DNA of 64,000 bases from Methanocella paludicola SANAE (GTDB taxonomy: Archaea > Halobacteriota > Methanocellia > Methanocellales > Methanocellaceae), in assembly GCF_000011005.1 (NCBI RefSeq), contig NC_013665.1:806001-870000 (forward strand), read 5' to 3'. The notes under the pieces were generated by a model, which was not told where the DNA came from, ran no database searches, and saw nothing but the letters and a program-made list of their open reading frames with translations. The translations under genes and the position numbers were made by a program. Of this stretch, positions 44,918 to 53,946 are shown piece after piece (position 1 is the first letter of the stretch; the number at the start of each line of letters is the position of its first letter).

Positions 44918-45757
44918 TTAGGGTGTTGAGAGGTCGAACTCTATCTCACCCTTGTAAACCGTCTCGGCGCCGCCTTCCATGTACGCCATGTCATGTTCAA
45001 AGGTGATACGGAGTTCACCACCAGCAGTTTTAACGACTGCGGAGTCCCGGACGATGCCGAGATGCCTGGCTATTGCAGCGGCAGCAACGGAGCCCGTGCC
45101 GCAGCTTAAGGTCTCGCCCTCGACACCGCGCTCGTACGTCCGGACGCGGAGGTTGCCCATGTCCCTCTGGACGAAGTTCACGTTCGCCCCCTTTGCGAAG
45201 ACCTTGTCGAAACGTATCAGGGGCGCCGCATCCATGAGGTCCGGGTCCTCGAGGGAATCCACGAAGACGACGGCATGAGGCACGCCGGTGTTGACCGCGG
45301 ACACCTCGTAGCCGTGCAGCGGAACATTAATGAATTCGCCGTGGCCCTGGGCAGGGATCTTGACGCGGTCGAAGAGGGGCTTGCCCATGTTTACCTTGAT
45401 GTATGTCTTGCCGTTCTCCGTCTTCGTCTCGATCTCCAGCACGCCCGCCTTTGTCTCAACCCTTGCCAGGCCGGGCACGATGTAGCGCTTATCGAGCGCA
45501 TACTTAGCGAAGCAGCGGATGCCGTTGCCGCACATCTCCGCCTCGGAGCCGTCCTCGTTGAAGATGCGCATTTGCAGCGGGGCTTTGACGCCCTTGGTCA
45601 AAAAGAGGACGCCGTCGGCGCCGATGCCGAAGCGCCTATGGCAGTACTTCTTCGCGAAGGCGGCCTTCCTGTCGTCGGGCACGAGGAGGTCGTCCCACTC
45701 GTCGATGAGGATGAAATCGTTGCCGTTTCCCTGGAGCTTGGTGAACTGTATGGTCAT
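44918..45757 (-). CDS. dapF: Diaminopimelate epimerase
   Basis: The product has 279 residues. The two catalytic cysteines lie in the family motifs EAEMCGNGIRCFAKYAL (about 73-89) and GETLSCGTGSVAAAAIA (about 215-231); the N-terminus has KLQGNGNDFILIDE. DapF converts LL- to meso-diaminopimelate. Its start overlaps the lysA stop by four bases, placing it third in a dapL-lysA-dapF operon. Length and motifs are normal. Confidence 0.96.
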   Translation of the reverse strand: MTIQFTKLQGNGNDFILIDEWDDLLVPDDRKAAFAKKYCHRRFGIGADGVLFLTKGVKAPLQMRIFNEDGSEAEMCGNGIRCFAKYALDKRYIVPGLARVETKAGVLEIETKTENGKTYIKVNMGKPLFDRVKIPAQGHGEFINVPLHGYEVSAVNTGVPHAVVFVDSLEDPDLMDAAPLIRFDKVFAKGANVNFVQRDMGNLRVRTYERGVEGETLSCGTGSVAAAAIARHLGIVRDSAVVKTAGGELRITFEHDMAYMEGGAETVYKGEIEFDLSTP

Positions 45758-47034
45758 AATAATCTTCCCGGTATCAACTGGTTTTGTATCAGGTCATCAT
45801 ATGTCTCTCGCTTGCGGATGAGCTCGGCCTGGCCGTCGTGTATGAGCACTTCCGCACTGCGGGGCCTGGCGAGGTACTGGGAGCTCATGCAGAAGCCATA
45901 GGCCCCCGCGTCGAGTAAAGCGATGATGTCGTCCTTCTTGACCTGGGGGAGCTTGCGGTCCCGTGCGAGGATGTCGCCGCTCTCGCAGATAGGGCCGGCG
46001 ACGGTGTAGGTGCTGGCGCTTTTCTTGTCTGCCTTGTTGGCCACGACAACCTCGTGGTACGAGTCGTACATGGCCGGGCGGATGAGCGTGTTGAAGCCCG
46101 CGTCGACGCCGATGAATGTCGAGTAGGCTTTCTTGACCGTGTTGACGTGCGTTAAAAGTACTGTCGTGTCCGCCACGATGTAGCGGCCCGGCTCGATATG
46201 CAGCTCGGGGCTGATGCCGATCTCCTTGCACCGCTTCCGGTACAGGGGCAGGATCGCCTTCGCGTAGTCCTGCGGCGTAGGCGCCTTGACGTCCTTCTGG
46301 TATGGTATGCCGAAGCCGCCGCCGATGTCCACGAACTCCAGGTCGACGAACTTCGAGATCTGCGCCACCAGGTCCATCATGCGGTTTACAGTCTCGACGT
46401 ACGGACTGACCTCGAGGATCTGGGAGCCGATGTGGCAGTGGATGCCTACGGGGTTGATGCCCGGAAGCTTCGACGCTTCCTTGTACGTGTCTACGATCTC
46501 CTGCCTTGGAATGCCGAACTTGGAGATCTTGAGTCCGGTGGCAAGCTTGGGGTGCGTGTCGCCGGAGATCTCGGGGTTGACCCGGAAGGCCACGTTCATC
46601 GTTTTGCCGTGAGCCTTAGCGATATGTGAAAGGGATATGAGTTCGTCGTGCGAATCGATGGAGACCATGACGCCCGCCTCTACCGCGTAGGCGAGCTCGG
46701 CGTCGGTCTTGGAGTTGCCGGTGAAAAGGATCTTCTGTGCCGGGATGCCCGCAAGTCGGGCAAGGTATATCTCGCCGTCGGAGAACGCGTCCGCTCCGGC
46801 GCCTTCCTGCGCCAGGATGCGCTGGACGACCAGGCTGTTGTTCGACTTGGCCGCGAAAAATAAAGGAACGCCCTTGAACGCCTTAGCGAATCTACGGTAA
46901 TTATCTCGGAGCCTGTCCTCGTTGGTCACGTACAGCGGGGTGCCGTACTGTTGTGCTAGCTGGACGGTGTCCACGCCGCCGATGTGCAGGTGACCCTTTT
47001 TTACTTCCAGGTGACCGGGTATCTCGTAGTTCAT
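45754..47034 (-). CDS. lysA: Diaminopimelate decarboxylase
   Basis: The product has 426 residues and is a fold-type III PLP enzyme. The PLP Lys is in VPLFFAAKSNNSLVVQ (about 56-71); GIHCHIGSQI, VDIGGGFGIPY (glycine-rich phosphate loop) and EPGRYIVADTTVLLTHV follow; the catalytic Cys is in GPICESGDILARDR (about 340). It converts meso-diaminopimelate to lysine. Overlaps of four bases with the genes on either side indicate translational coupling. Confidence 0.96.
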   Translation of the reverse strand: MNYEIPGHLEVKKGHLHIGGVDTVQLAQQYGTPLYVTNEDRLRDNYRRFAKAFKGVPLFFAAKSNNSLVVQRILAQEGAGADAFSDGEIYLARLAGIPAQKILFTGNSKTDAELAYAVEAGVMVSIDSHDELISLSHIAKAHGKTMNVAFRVNPEISGDTHPKLATGLKISKFGIPRQEIVDTYKEASKLPGINPVGIHCHIGSQILEVSPYVETVNRMMDLVAQISKFVDLEFVDIGGGFGIPYQKDVKAPTPQDYAKAILPLYRKRCKEIGISPELHIEPGRYIVADTTVLLTHVNTVKKAYSTFIGVDAGFNTLIRPAMYDSYHEVVVANKADKKSASTYTVAGPICESGDILARDRKLPQVKKDDIIALLDAGAYGFCMSSQYLARPRSAEVLIHDGQAELIRKRETYDDLIQNQLIPGRLL

Positions 47035-48185
47035 ATCTTCTTCATCCTCTCTACGGCTTCATTGATGCGCTCGATCGGGCGGGTCAGCGAGAAGCGCACG
47101 TAGCCTTCGCCGTACTTGCCCAGGCTGACGCCGGGCGTGCACACGACGCCCGCCTTATCGATCAGGAATTTTGCGTACTCGGTGGAGTTGCCGCCGGGCA
47201 CGGGGGCCCATACATAAAAGGTCGCCTTCGGCGCCTCCATCTTGATTCCCAGGGTCTTGAGACCGACCAGCAGCGCGTCTCGCCTAGCCTGATAGACCTT
47301 GCTCATCTTCTGCTTGAACGTCTCGGCACCCTTAAGGGCGTCAATTGCGGCTAGCTGGACGGCCAGGAACGCTCCCGAGTCCACGTTCATCTTGACCTTG
47401 CCCAGGCCGGCGACAATATCGGCGTTGCCCACGGCGAAGCCGATACGCCAGCCGGTCATGTTGGACGTCTTCGATAACGAATGAATTTCTATGCAGCAGT
47501 CCATGGCGCCCGGGACCTCCAGGATGCTCGGGGCCTTGTAGCCGTCGTAAGTGACCTCGGAGTACGCATTGTCGTGGACGACCACGAGGCCGTTGTCCTT
47601 GCCGAAATCGACCGCTTCCCTGAAAAACTTTTTATCGGCGATGGCCGCCGTCGGGTTGTTTGGATAGTTGATGAAAAGCATTTTGGATTTCTTTACAATG
47701 TCCTTAGGGATCTTTGCGAGGTCGGGCTTAAAGCCGTTCTCGGCAAGCAGCGGCATGGCGTACGGAATGCCCTCAGCAAAAGTAGTCGCTGTCCCATAGA
47801 CCGGATAGCCCGGGTTGGGGCAGAGCGTATAGTCGCCCGGATTCACGAACGCCTCCGGGATATGCGCGATGCCTTCCTTTGAACCAATTAGGGTGATGAT
47901 CTCCTTTTCCATATTCAGCTTTACGCCGAACCGCCCGGCGAACCATCCGGCGGCGGCGTCCCGGAACTCGGTGGAGCCCGAATAGGACGGGTACTGGTGA
48001 GTTTCAGGGTTGTGCACGGCCTTACAGAGCGAGTCAATGACATAATCCGGCGTGGGCGTATCGGGATCCCCGACTCCCAGGTCGATAACATCGACGCCTT
48101 CCTTTATCTTCTGATGCTTCGCTTTGTCTACCTCTGCAAACGCGTATGGAGGCAGCGAGTTGAGCCTGTCCGCATACTTTATCAT
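47031..48185 (-). CDS. dapL: LL-diaminopimelate aminotransferase
   Basis: The product has 384 residues from ATG 48185; the frame is open to 48218 but the homologous start is YADRLNSLPPYAFAEVD. It is a class I/II PLP aminotransferase: DVIDLGVGDPDTPTPDYVID, SKEGIAHIPEAFVNPGD, INYPNNPTAAIADKKF, and the Schiff-base Lys in IEIHSLSKTSNMTGWRIGF. Together with lysA and dapF it supports the aminotransferase route from tetrahydrodipicolinate directly to LL-diaminopimelate. It is the first gene of the lysine operon. Confidence 0.9.
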   Translation of the reverse strand: MIKYADRLNSLPPYAFAEVDKAKHQKIKEGVDVIDLGVGDPDTPTPDYVIDSLCKAVHNPETHQYPSYSGSTEFRDAAAGWFAGRFGVKLNMEKEIITLIGSKEGIAHIPEAFVNPGDYTLCPNPGYPVYGTATTFAEGIPYAMPLLAENGFKPDLAKIPKDIVKKSKMLFINYPNNPTAAIADKKFFREAVDFGKDNGLVVVHDNAYSEVTYDGYKAPSILEVPGAMDCCIEIHSLSKTSNMTGWRIGFAVGNADIVAGLGKVKMNVDSGAFLAVQLAAIDALKGAETFKQKMSKVYQARRDALLVGLKTLGIKMEAPKATFYVWAPVPGGNSTEYAKFLIDKAGVVCTPGVSLGKYGEGYVRFSLTRPIERINEAVERMKKI

Positions 48186-48314
48186 TACCCGAAAACGCTC
48201 CTTCGTGCGCTGGCGCACGGTTTAGTAATAGTGTAAAAGGTATAAATAAATGTGCCCATTAGCGAAATTCGAAACCTTTATCCCACATTCGACGAAGTAA
48301 TAACTTGACCTATT

Positions 48315-49601
48315 ATGAAACCCATTTTGCAGGTCGCACTCGATGAAGTGGAGCTCGCTAGGGCCGTGAACATCGCCCGAGAGGCCGTCGCCGGAGGCGC
48401 CGATTGGCTGGAGGCTGGCACGCCGCTCATCAAGAGCGAAGGCATGAGCGCCGTTCGCACGCTGAAAAATGAGTTCAGGGACCACGTCATCGTGGCCGAC
48501 ATGAAGACCATGGACACCGGCGCCATCGAAGTCGAGATGGCCATCAAGTCGGGCGCCGGAGTGGTGAGCATTTTAGGCGCGTGCGACGATTCTACGGTCG
48601 AGGAGTCGGTGCGCTCTGCCAGGAAGTACGGTGCCAGGCTCATGGTCGACCTTATTAACGTTCCTGACCCAGTGGCCCGTGCTGTTCGCCTTCAGGAGCT
48701 GGGCGCCGACATCATCGGCGTTCACGTAGGAATCGATCAGCAGATGGTGGGCAAAGACCCTCTTGATATTCTTAAGGGGGTCCGTAAAGCCGTTACTATT
48801 CAGATCGCCGTTGCCGGAGGGCTGGACGCTGACTCGGCGGCGGGCGCTGTGGCCCTGGGGGCTGACATCGTCATCGTTGGCGGTAATATCATCCGGGCCC
48901 GGGATGTGACAGCTTCGGCTAAAAGGGTCAGAGAGAGCATCGACTCGGCTGGAAAGCATTATATCGTCAGGGAGAAGAAGTCCATCGACGAAGAGACCAG
49001 AGAGATATTCATGCAGGTCTCGACGCCGAATATATCGGACGCCATGCACCGTGCCCCTGCCATGCGGGACGTGAAGCCCCTGTACGAGGGCATCAAGCTC
49101 GTTGGTAAGGCTGTTACGGTCCAGAACTTCCCTGGAGACTGGTCGAAGCCGGTGGAAGCTTCTGATGTGGCGCAGAAAGGCGAGGTCATCGTCATCTATA
49201 ATGGCAGTAACTACGTTGCGCCCTGGGGCGAATTAGCCTCGAGGGGGTGCCAGCAGAAGGGCATTGCCGGCGTTGTGATCGATGGTGCCATCCGTGATGT
49301 TGACGATATTAAACGGATCAAGTTCCCCGCCTTTGCCTCGGCGAGTGTTCCAAATGCAAATGACCCTAAGGGCTTCGGCGAGATCAATGCTGAAATTACT
49401 TGTGGTGGCTTACGTGTGAGACCTGGTGACTGGATCATCGGCGATGATAATGGCGTCATGGTGGTGCCCGCTGAGCGTGCCTACGAGGTTGCCCGGAGGG
49501 CTCTCGAAGTTAAGAAGTCTGAGGACCGGGTGCGGACGGAAATCGAGCGGGGGAAGACGCTCGCACAGGTGATGGATCTCTATAAGTGGGAGAAAAAATA
49601 A
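48315..49601 (+). CDS. Hexulose-6-phosphate synthase fused to RraA-like domain
   Basis: The product has 428 residues. Residues 1-210 are a (beta/alpha)8 hexulose-6-phosphate synthase of the OMP decarboxylase superfamily ([36 protein letters not shown] with the catalytic D-x-K-x-x-D; [27 protein letters not shown]). Residues about 225-428 form an RraA/demethylmenaquinone-methyltransferase-like domain ([51 protein letters not shown]). This fusion is common in methanogens, where the HPS part makes ribulose 5-phosphate from fructose 6-phosphate by releasing formaldehyde. The role of the RraA part is unsettled. Confidence 0.94.
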   Translation: MKPILQVALDEVELARAVNIAREAVAGGADWLEAGTPLIKSEGMSAVRTLKNEFRDHVIVADMKTMDTGAIEVEMAIKSGAGVVSILGACDDSTVEESVRSARKYGARLMVDLINVPDPVARAVRLQELGADIIGVHVGIDQQMVGKDPLDILKGVRKAVTIQIAVAGGLDADSAAGAVALGADIVIVGGNIIRARDVTASAKRVRESIDSAGKHYIVREKKSIDEETREIFMQVSTPNISDAMHRAPAMRDVKPLYEGIKLVGKAVTVQNFPGDWSKPVEASDVAQKGEVIVIYNGSNYVAPWGELASRGCQQKGIAGVVIDGAIRDVDDIKRIKFPAFASASVPNANDPKGFGEINAEITCGGLRVRPGDWIIGDDNGVMVVPAERAYEVARRALEVKKSEDRVRTEIERGKTLAQVMDLYKWEKK

Positions 49602-49926
49602 TAAGGTCTAGAATAGACCCGCTATGTTCACTGTCGTGCTAACCTGTTCGGTTGGCATCACTTGCCTTGAATCCATGCAATGTTCCCTATATGAGCTGGA
49701 TTGTTCGGTCGGTATCACGAACCTCTCCAAGGAAGTAAAACACGAATTTTTCTTTAGATTTTACTCACTAAGCCTCGAATGCTCTAAAACACCGTCAATG
49801 CCCGAACTCTCAAATACACTGGGCAGTGCTCTAAGTCTCTAACGCGCTAACCCAAAACGAAGGCTCTAAATCCCTAAAAAGATTTGAAACTCTAAACGGT
49901 GGAGCACGAACACTCTAAGAGCCCGG

Positions 49927-51209
49927 GGCGCTGTCCCGAGTTGTCTGTAAAATTATATTTTTGGTGTTATATATTTAGCCCTGTATTCTCATAAGGTATT
50001 TTGGAGAGATACAATATGAGAAGTACAAGGCCAATTAGTAGTACGGAGTCTGATGAGAAATATTTTGAGTTTGATAAAGATGCGGTGAGGAATGTTATCA
50101 GGGAGTTTTTGAATGGCGTGATGGAGGCCGAGGCCTGTGAGCAGGCCGGGGCCCGGCCTTACGAGAGGACCGATGGGAGGATGGCTTATCGTAACGGGTC
50201 TAAGAATCGGGACCTGGTCACTCGGTATGGCAGGGTAGAGTTGAAGAAGCCTCAGCTTCGTGGTGTGCCGTTTGAGACTAGCGTGTTCGCCAGGTACAGT
50301 AGGGCGGAGCAGGCGATCGTGAACACGATCTGCGAGTCCTACCTTCAGGGCATTAGCACTCGGAAGATGAAGAACGTGCTGTCACTGCTCGATGTGGACG
50401 TGAGCAGAAGTACCGTGTCAAGGATCACTAAGGAGCTTGACGAGGCGGTCCATGAGTTCCTCTCGAGGCCATTGGGGGTGATGCCTTACATCTACGTGGA
50501 TGCCACTTACATTAAGGTGAGGGATCATGGCATGTACCTGTCCAAGGCAGTGTATACGGCTATGGGCATCAACGAGGAGGGGTACAAGGAAATGATCGGT
50601 GTGAGGGTGATGCAACGAGAAGATGAGGACTCGTGGAAGGAGTTCTTCCAGGAACTATTGAAAAGAGGGCTGCAAGGAGTGAGATTGGTGGTCAGCGACG
50701 GTCACAGGGGCATAAAGCAGGCTGTTCGAAAAGAGTTCCTGGGGAGTGCATGGCAGTATTGTCACGTCCATTTCAGGAGGAACGTGTTGAAGACAGTGCC
50801 AATGAAGGAGAGGAGGGCGGTGAATGAGCTTCTTAAAGAGCACATGGAATCCCCTCACCTGCTGGCAAACTTTTCAGAAGAGTTGAAGGCTAAGGGGTAT
50901 GAGAAGGCGGGGAGTATCATCGAAAAGAACCTGGAAGACCTGTTCAATTATCTTGCGTTCCCCGCTTACCAGTGGCCGAAGCTTAGAACAACAAACACCC
51001 TGGAAAACATCCACTCAGTGATCAAAAAAAGAATCAAGCCCATAGGAGCCTTTCCAAACGACGATTCAGTACTGAGAGTCGTGGTTTCCATGCTTATCGA
51101 CGTAAATGAAGAATTTGCCACGGATAAAAGACATATCAACGTATACCGAAACGAACAATGAGAACCACGGGGCTAAAACACCAATTTACAGAAAAAACGG
51201 GACAGTCCC
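49927..51209 (+). mobile_element. IS256-family insertion sequence
   Basis: The element is 1283 bp with terminal inverted repeats of about 25 bp (left begins GGCGCTGTCCCGAGTTGTCT; right complement begins GGGACTGTCCCGTTTTTTCT) and encodes one mutator-type transposase. An 8-bp target duplication, GAGCCCGG, is seen at 49919-49926 and 51210-51217. Repeats and duplication both look intact, so the insertion is probably recent. Its target is the centre of palindrome copy C. Confidence 0.93.
50016..51161 (+). CDS. IS256/mutator-family transposase
   Basis: The product has 381 residues from ATG 50016 (GGAG nine bases upstream). The family features are the N-terminal zinc/HTH-like part (EAEACEQAGARPYERTDGRMAYRNGSKNRD), the first catalytic Asp in YIYVDATYIKVRDHG (about 160), the second in VRLVVSDGHRGIKQAV (about 228), C-H residues in WQYCHVHFRRNVL and the C-terminal RTTNTLENIHSVIKKRIK with the catalytic Glu. 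It is complete and likely active. Lys/Arg codon use is more AT-rich than the host genes. Confidence 0.94.
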   Translation: MRSTRPISSTESDEKYFEFDKDAVRNVIREFLNGVMEAEACEQAGARPYERTDGRMAYRNGSKNRDLVTRYGRVELKKPQLRGVPFETSVFARYSRAEQAIVNTICESYLQGISTRKMKNVLSLLDVDVSRSTVSRITKELDEAVHEFLSRPLGVMPYIYVDATYIKVRDHGMYLSKAVYTAMGINEEGYKEMIGVRVMQREDEDSWKEFFQELLKRGLQGVRLVVSDGHRGIKQAVRKEFLGSAWQYCHVHFRRNVLKTVPMKERRAVNELLKEHMESPHLLANFSEELKAKGYEKAGSIIEKNLEDLFNYLAFPAYQWPKLRTTNTLENIHSVIKKRIKPIGAFPNDDSVLRVVVSMLIDVNEEFATDKRHINVYRNEQ

Positions 51210-51576
51210 GAGCCCGGTCGTTCCCCACTCGTTAGGGTGTTAGTTGCGTTGGCGGTTTAACCGTGCATTAGGGTGTTGGTGCAAGGCTCGTTTAGCGTTT
51301 CAAACTTGAATTAGAGTTTTAGAGAATTCGTTTTGGGTTAGAGCATTAGTGGCTTAGGGCATTGCCCAGTGTATTAGGGACGTTCGAGAGTTGACGGTGT
51401 TGTAGAGACTTAGGGATTTAGTGAGTAAAATTATAAAAGAAAATTTGGGCTTTATTTCCTTTGGAGAGGTTCGTGATACCGACCGAACAAATCAACGCCT
51501 AATGGTAATATTAACAACTGGCATTGCGGGTATTGCACATCGGTAATATTTGTGTAGGTATATAAGAAAAATACGA

Positions 51577-52497
51577 TTAAGATTTAAGATCAACGATTTC
51601 TTTTAACCCAGCGCTTAAAGTGATCTTCGGCGAATATCCCAATATATCCCGGGCTAAAGTAATATCCGCGTAGCTATCTTTAATATCGCCGGGGCGCTCT
51701 GGCAGTAACTCCGGACGCATCGAATCTTTACCATATAATCGTATGACCATCCGCGCCAGCTCATCGATCCTCGTCTTAGTACCGGCGCCGCAGTTGAATG
51801 CCTTACCGATGGCGGCCGAGTTTTCTAGCATGAGCATGACCATATTCACGACATCGTGTACCGAAACGAAGTCCCTGGTAGCGCTCCCATCGCCGAAGAT
51901 GACGGGCGGCTTACCTTTACTCACACTATCCATGAACTTCGATATTACGCCGCTGTACGGGTTCGACGGATCCTGCCTCGGGCTGTAGATATTGAATGGC
52001 CTGATGACGGTCGAAGGCAGGCCGTAGGCCCGGTGGAACATGAGGGCGTATTTTTCTCCGGCGAGCTTGCTGGCGCCGTACGGGGACAGCGGCTCCTGGG
52101 GGTGCGATTCGTCGACCGGCAACCGGACAGGATCGCCGTATGTAGCAGCAGAGCTAAAATAAACAAAGCGCTTTATGTCGGCTTTTCGTGCGGCGTTCAG
52201 GAGGTTGAGCGTGCCGATAATGTTGTTCTGGGCATCGAACAATGGGTCTTCCATGGAGCGGGAGACGTAGATCTGCGCCGCACAGTGGATAACGGCATCG
52301 GCGCTGTGCATGAGGATGCTCACTGTGCTCGCATCCCGGATGTCGCCCTTTACAAAGTTAGCCTCCGAGGGATAAGGATTAACCGTAGAAGAGAGATTGT
52401 CGATGATAGTAACGATATTGCCACGTTGAACAAGCTCCTCGCAAAGATAAGAGCCCACCTGGCCCAGGCCGCCGGTAAGAAGAATACGAGATGACAT
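51577..52497 (-). CDS. NAD-dependent epimerase/dehydratase (UDP-sugar 4-epimerase-like)
   Basis: The product has 306 residues and is an extended SDR. Its NAD motif GGLGQVGSYLCEELVQRGN lies at the N-terminus; the active site S-S-A-A-T-Y (FSSAATYGDPVRLPVDE) and YGASKLAGEKYAL (Tyr-x3-Lys) are intact, and RPFNIYSPRQDPSNPYSGVISKF is typical of UDP-glucose 4-epimerase homologues. It could supply UDP-galactose or UDP-GalNAc for surface glycans. Its start is two bases from the end of the frame-restored nucleotidyltransferase gene, so the two may share a transcript. Confidence 0.88.
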   Translation of the reverse strand: MSSRILLTGGLGQVGSYLCEELVQRGNIVTIIDNLSSTVNPYPSEANFVKGDIRDASTVSILMHSADAVIHCAAQIYVSRSMEDPLFDAQNNIIGTLNLLNAARKADIKRFVYFSSAATYGDPVRLPVDESHPQEPLSPYGASKLAGEKYALMFHRAYGLPSTVIRPFNIYSPRQDPSNPYSGVISKFMDSVSKGKPPVIFGDGSATRDFVSVHDVVNMVMLMLENSAAIGKAFNCGAGTKTRIDELARMVIRLYGKDSMRPELLPERPGDIKDSYADITLARDILGYSPKITLSAGLKEIVDLKS

Positions 52498-52498
52498 T

Positions 52499-52830
52499 TT
52501 ACACCATTAACTCGACGCCTTCTTTTACTGCCTCACTCACAATTCCGATCATCTTCTTTTTTCCTCGAACTCGGCAGGAGTATAGCAAATAGGCTCCAGC
52601 GGTACCAGGCCTTCCCAATAAACGGCTACATCTCTTATGCGCTTTAGCCAATTAATACCTTCGAACTTTTCACTCATGATGATCAAATCCACGTCGCTAT
52701 CGATCAGATTGTCTCCCCTTGCCCTGCTTTCGAATAGCAGGACTTTCTCGGGCGAGTATTTTTCTTTTATCACAGCCAGAAAGCGGTCTATCCAGTCTTT
52801 GACCTTTTTATCTGTAATCTGCTCCATCAT
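52499..52830 (-). pseudogene. MNT-type nucleotidyltransferase with C-terminal frameshift
   Basis: The readable frame encodes about 93 residues: KYSPEKVLLFESRARGDNLI and DSDVDLIIMSEKFEGINWLK form the minimal nucleotidyltransferase core (the usual G of GSRARG is E here; D-x-D is intact), ending EFEEKRR at 52549. In the next frame the sequence continues IGIVSEAVKEGVELMV and stops at 52499-52501, exactly where homologues end (EFEEKKREIGIVREAVKEG-like). One base is missing in the A/G run near 52558-52567. MNT proteins usually pair with a HEPN toxin; none is adjacent. It may be a decayed antitoxin, or the shift may be a sequencing error. Confidence 0.75.
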
Positions 52831-52980
52831 ACCTCTCATTATTGAGCTTATAAAGGACACTATAGACCGCTCTGGATGGCATTGAGTCTATATTGGGATT
52901 TTGGGTTTATTAAGGGTTTTGGAATGTGATGACTTGGTGATGCTATAAACTTTAGCTGATATGGATTCTTGCATTTTCCC

Positions 52981-53789
52981 GTTATGCCTTGGTGGCGTGT
53001 CCTTAACCACAGGGGCACGGGGAGCGCAGAGTTCACAGAGATTTTTTTTATAGATGGAGGCTCAGAGGGCACAGGGCCGGTTTATTGGCTTTCCTGGGGC
53101 ACAGAGATTATCGAGGCACGGTTGACCAATAAACAGTTCATGAGGAATAACATATATTTTCATTTTAATGAAAAAACCTATAACCTATTACAATAATTAC
53201 ATTTTTACGAGTAAGGTATTGAAAAAAGATCCCATACTCAATGAGATTAATAAGATCACCGGACAGATCGTTGACGCAGCGTTCGTCGTGCATACGACAT
53301 TCGGGCCGGGACTGCTCGAAAGCATTTACGAGGAATGCTTGATACACGAATTAAAACTCAGAGGCATAAAAGTAGAATCACAGATCAACGTGCCTCTCGA
53401 CTTCAAAGGTTTATACATTGAACGAGGCCTCATCCTCGACGTATTGGTAGAAGGCCAGGTAATCGTCGAAGTAAAATCGGTCAAAGAACTCCACCCCGTC
53501 TACGAACAACAATTACTAACATACATGAAGATAACAGGAAAACGAGTAGGATTATTAATTAACTTTAACGCACCGCTGATAAAAGACGGCATAAAACGAA
53601 TGGTCCTATAAACCATTTTTCCCCACCAGTGCCTCTACAATCTCTGTGCCCCAGGAAAATAAAAAATGAGACTCTGAGTACTCCGTGTCTCAAATTATAA
53701 AAAAGTCTCCGTGAAACTCCCGTGCGCTCTGCGCCCCTGTGGTTGCTCGAATTCGCATCAGCGAAAAGGACACTCAACGACAGCATAAC
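52981..53789. mobile_element. Inverted-repeat element carrying a GxxExxY gene (809 bp)
   Basis: Long inverted arms (52981 to about 53132 and about 53620-53789) match those of the empty element at 19195-19512: ends GTTATGCC..., AACCACAGGGGCACGG, GGTTGACCAATAAAC and CCAGTGCCTCT. Between the arms sits one gene (53168-53611). The right arm has an extra ~20 bases near 53750-53769. Recurring CACAGAG/CACGGAG words at about 10-base spacing run through both arms. No obvious target duplication is seen. Interpretation as a mobile unit rests on this pair of full and empty copies. Confidence 0.75.
53168..53611 (+). CDS. GxxExxY protein (PD-(D/E)XK-like nuclease fold)
   Basis: The product has 147 residues. 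The family signature G-x-x-E-x-x-Y is in TFGPGLLESIYEECLIHELK (about 47-66), and the predicted nuclease core follows: LILDVLVEGQVIVEVKSVKE has the D...E-x-K arrangement (about 101-120), then a QQLLTYMKITG helix. The N-terminal 25 residues are atypical, and a later start is possible. Family members are widespread, small and without a proven function. The gene sits exactly between the two arms of an inverted-repeat element, which suggests that it is cargo or the acting enzyme of that element. It is AT-richer than the host core genes. Confidence 0.88.
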   Translation: MKKPITYYNNYIFTSKVLKKDPILNEINKITGQIVDAAFVVHTTFGPGLLESIYEECLIHELKLRGIKVESQINVPLDFKGLYIERGLILDVLVEGQVIVEVKSVKELHPVYEQQLLTYMKITGKRVGLLINFNAPLIKDGIKRMVL

Positions 53790-53946
53790 TCGGAAAGGAT
53801 AGAAAATGTTTATTTCAAAATAGTAAAAGACTCAATTTGAATTATTATATCACATTGGTAAAAAGTCAAATAAGCACCAATACTACTAATTATATTAGAG
53901 ATAATTCGTCAGATTTTTGTATAATAATGTCTCCTTTAATAAAATA

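Larger units (their letters stand above)
49698..51494. repeat. Long palindromic repeat element, copy C, split by an IS256-family element
   Basis: The left arm (49698-49926) and right arm (51210-51494) together rebuild a ~506-bp palindrome of the same type and orientation as copy A, with ends GGATTGTTCGGTCGGTATCA and its near complement (ending AAATCA at 51494). The IS lies at the centre, in GAGCCCGGTCGTTCC. Just outside, near 49648-49663, a degenerate piece (CTGTTCGGTTGGCATCAC) looks like another copy of the element end. The rest of 49602-49697 and 51495-51576 holds nothing recognised. Confidence 0.87.
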
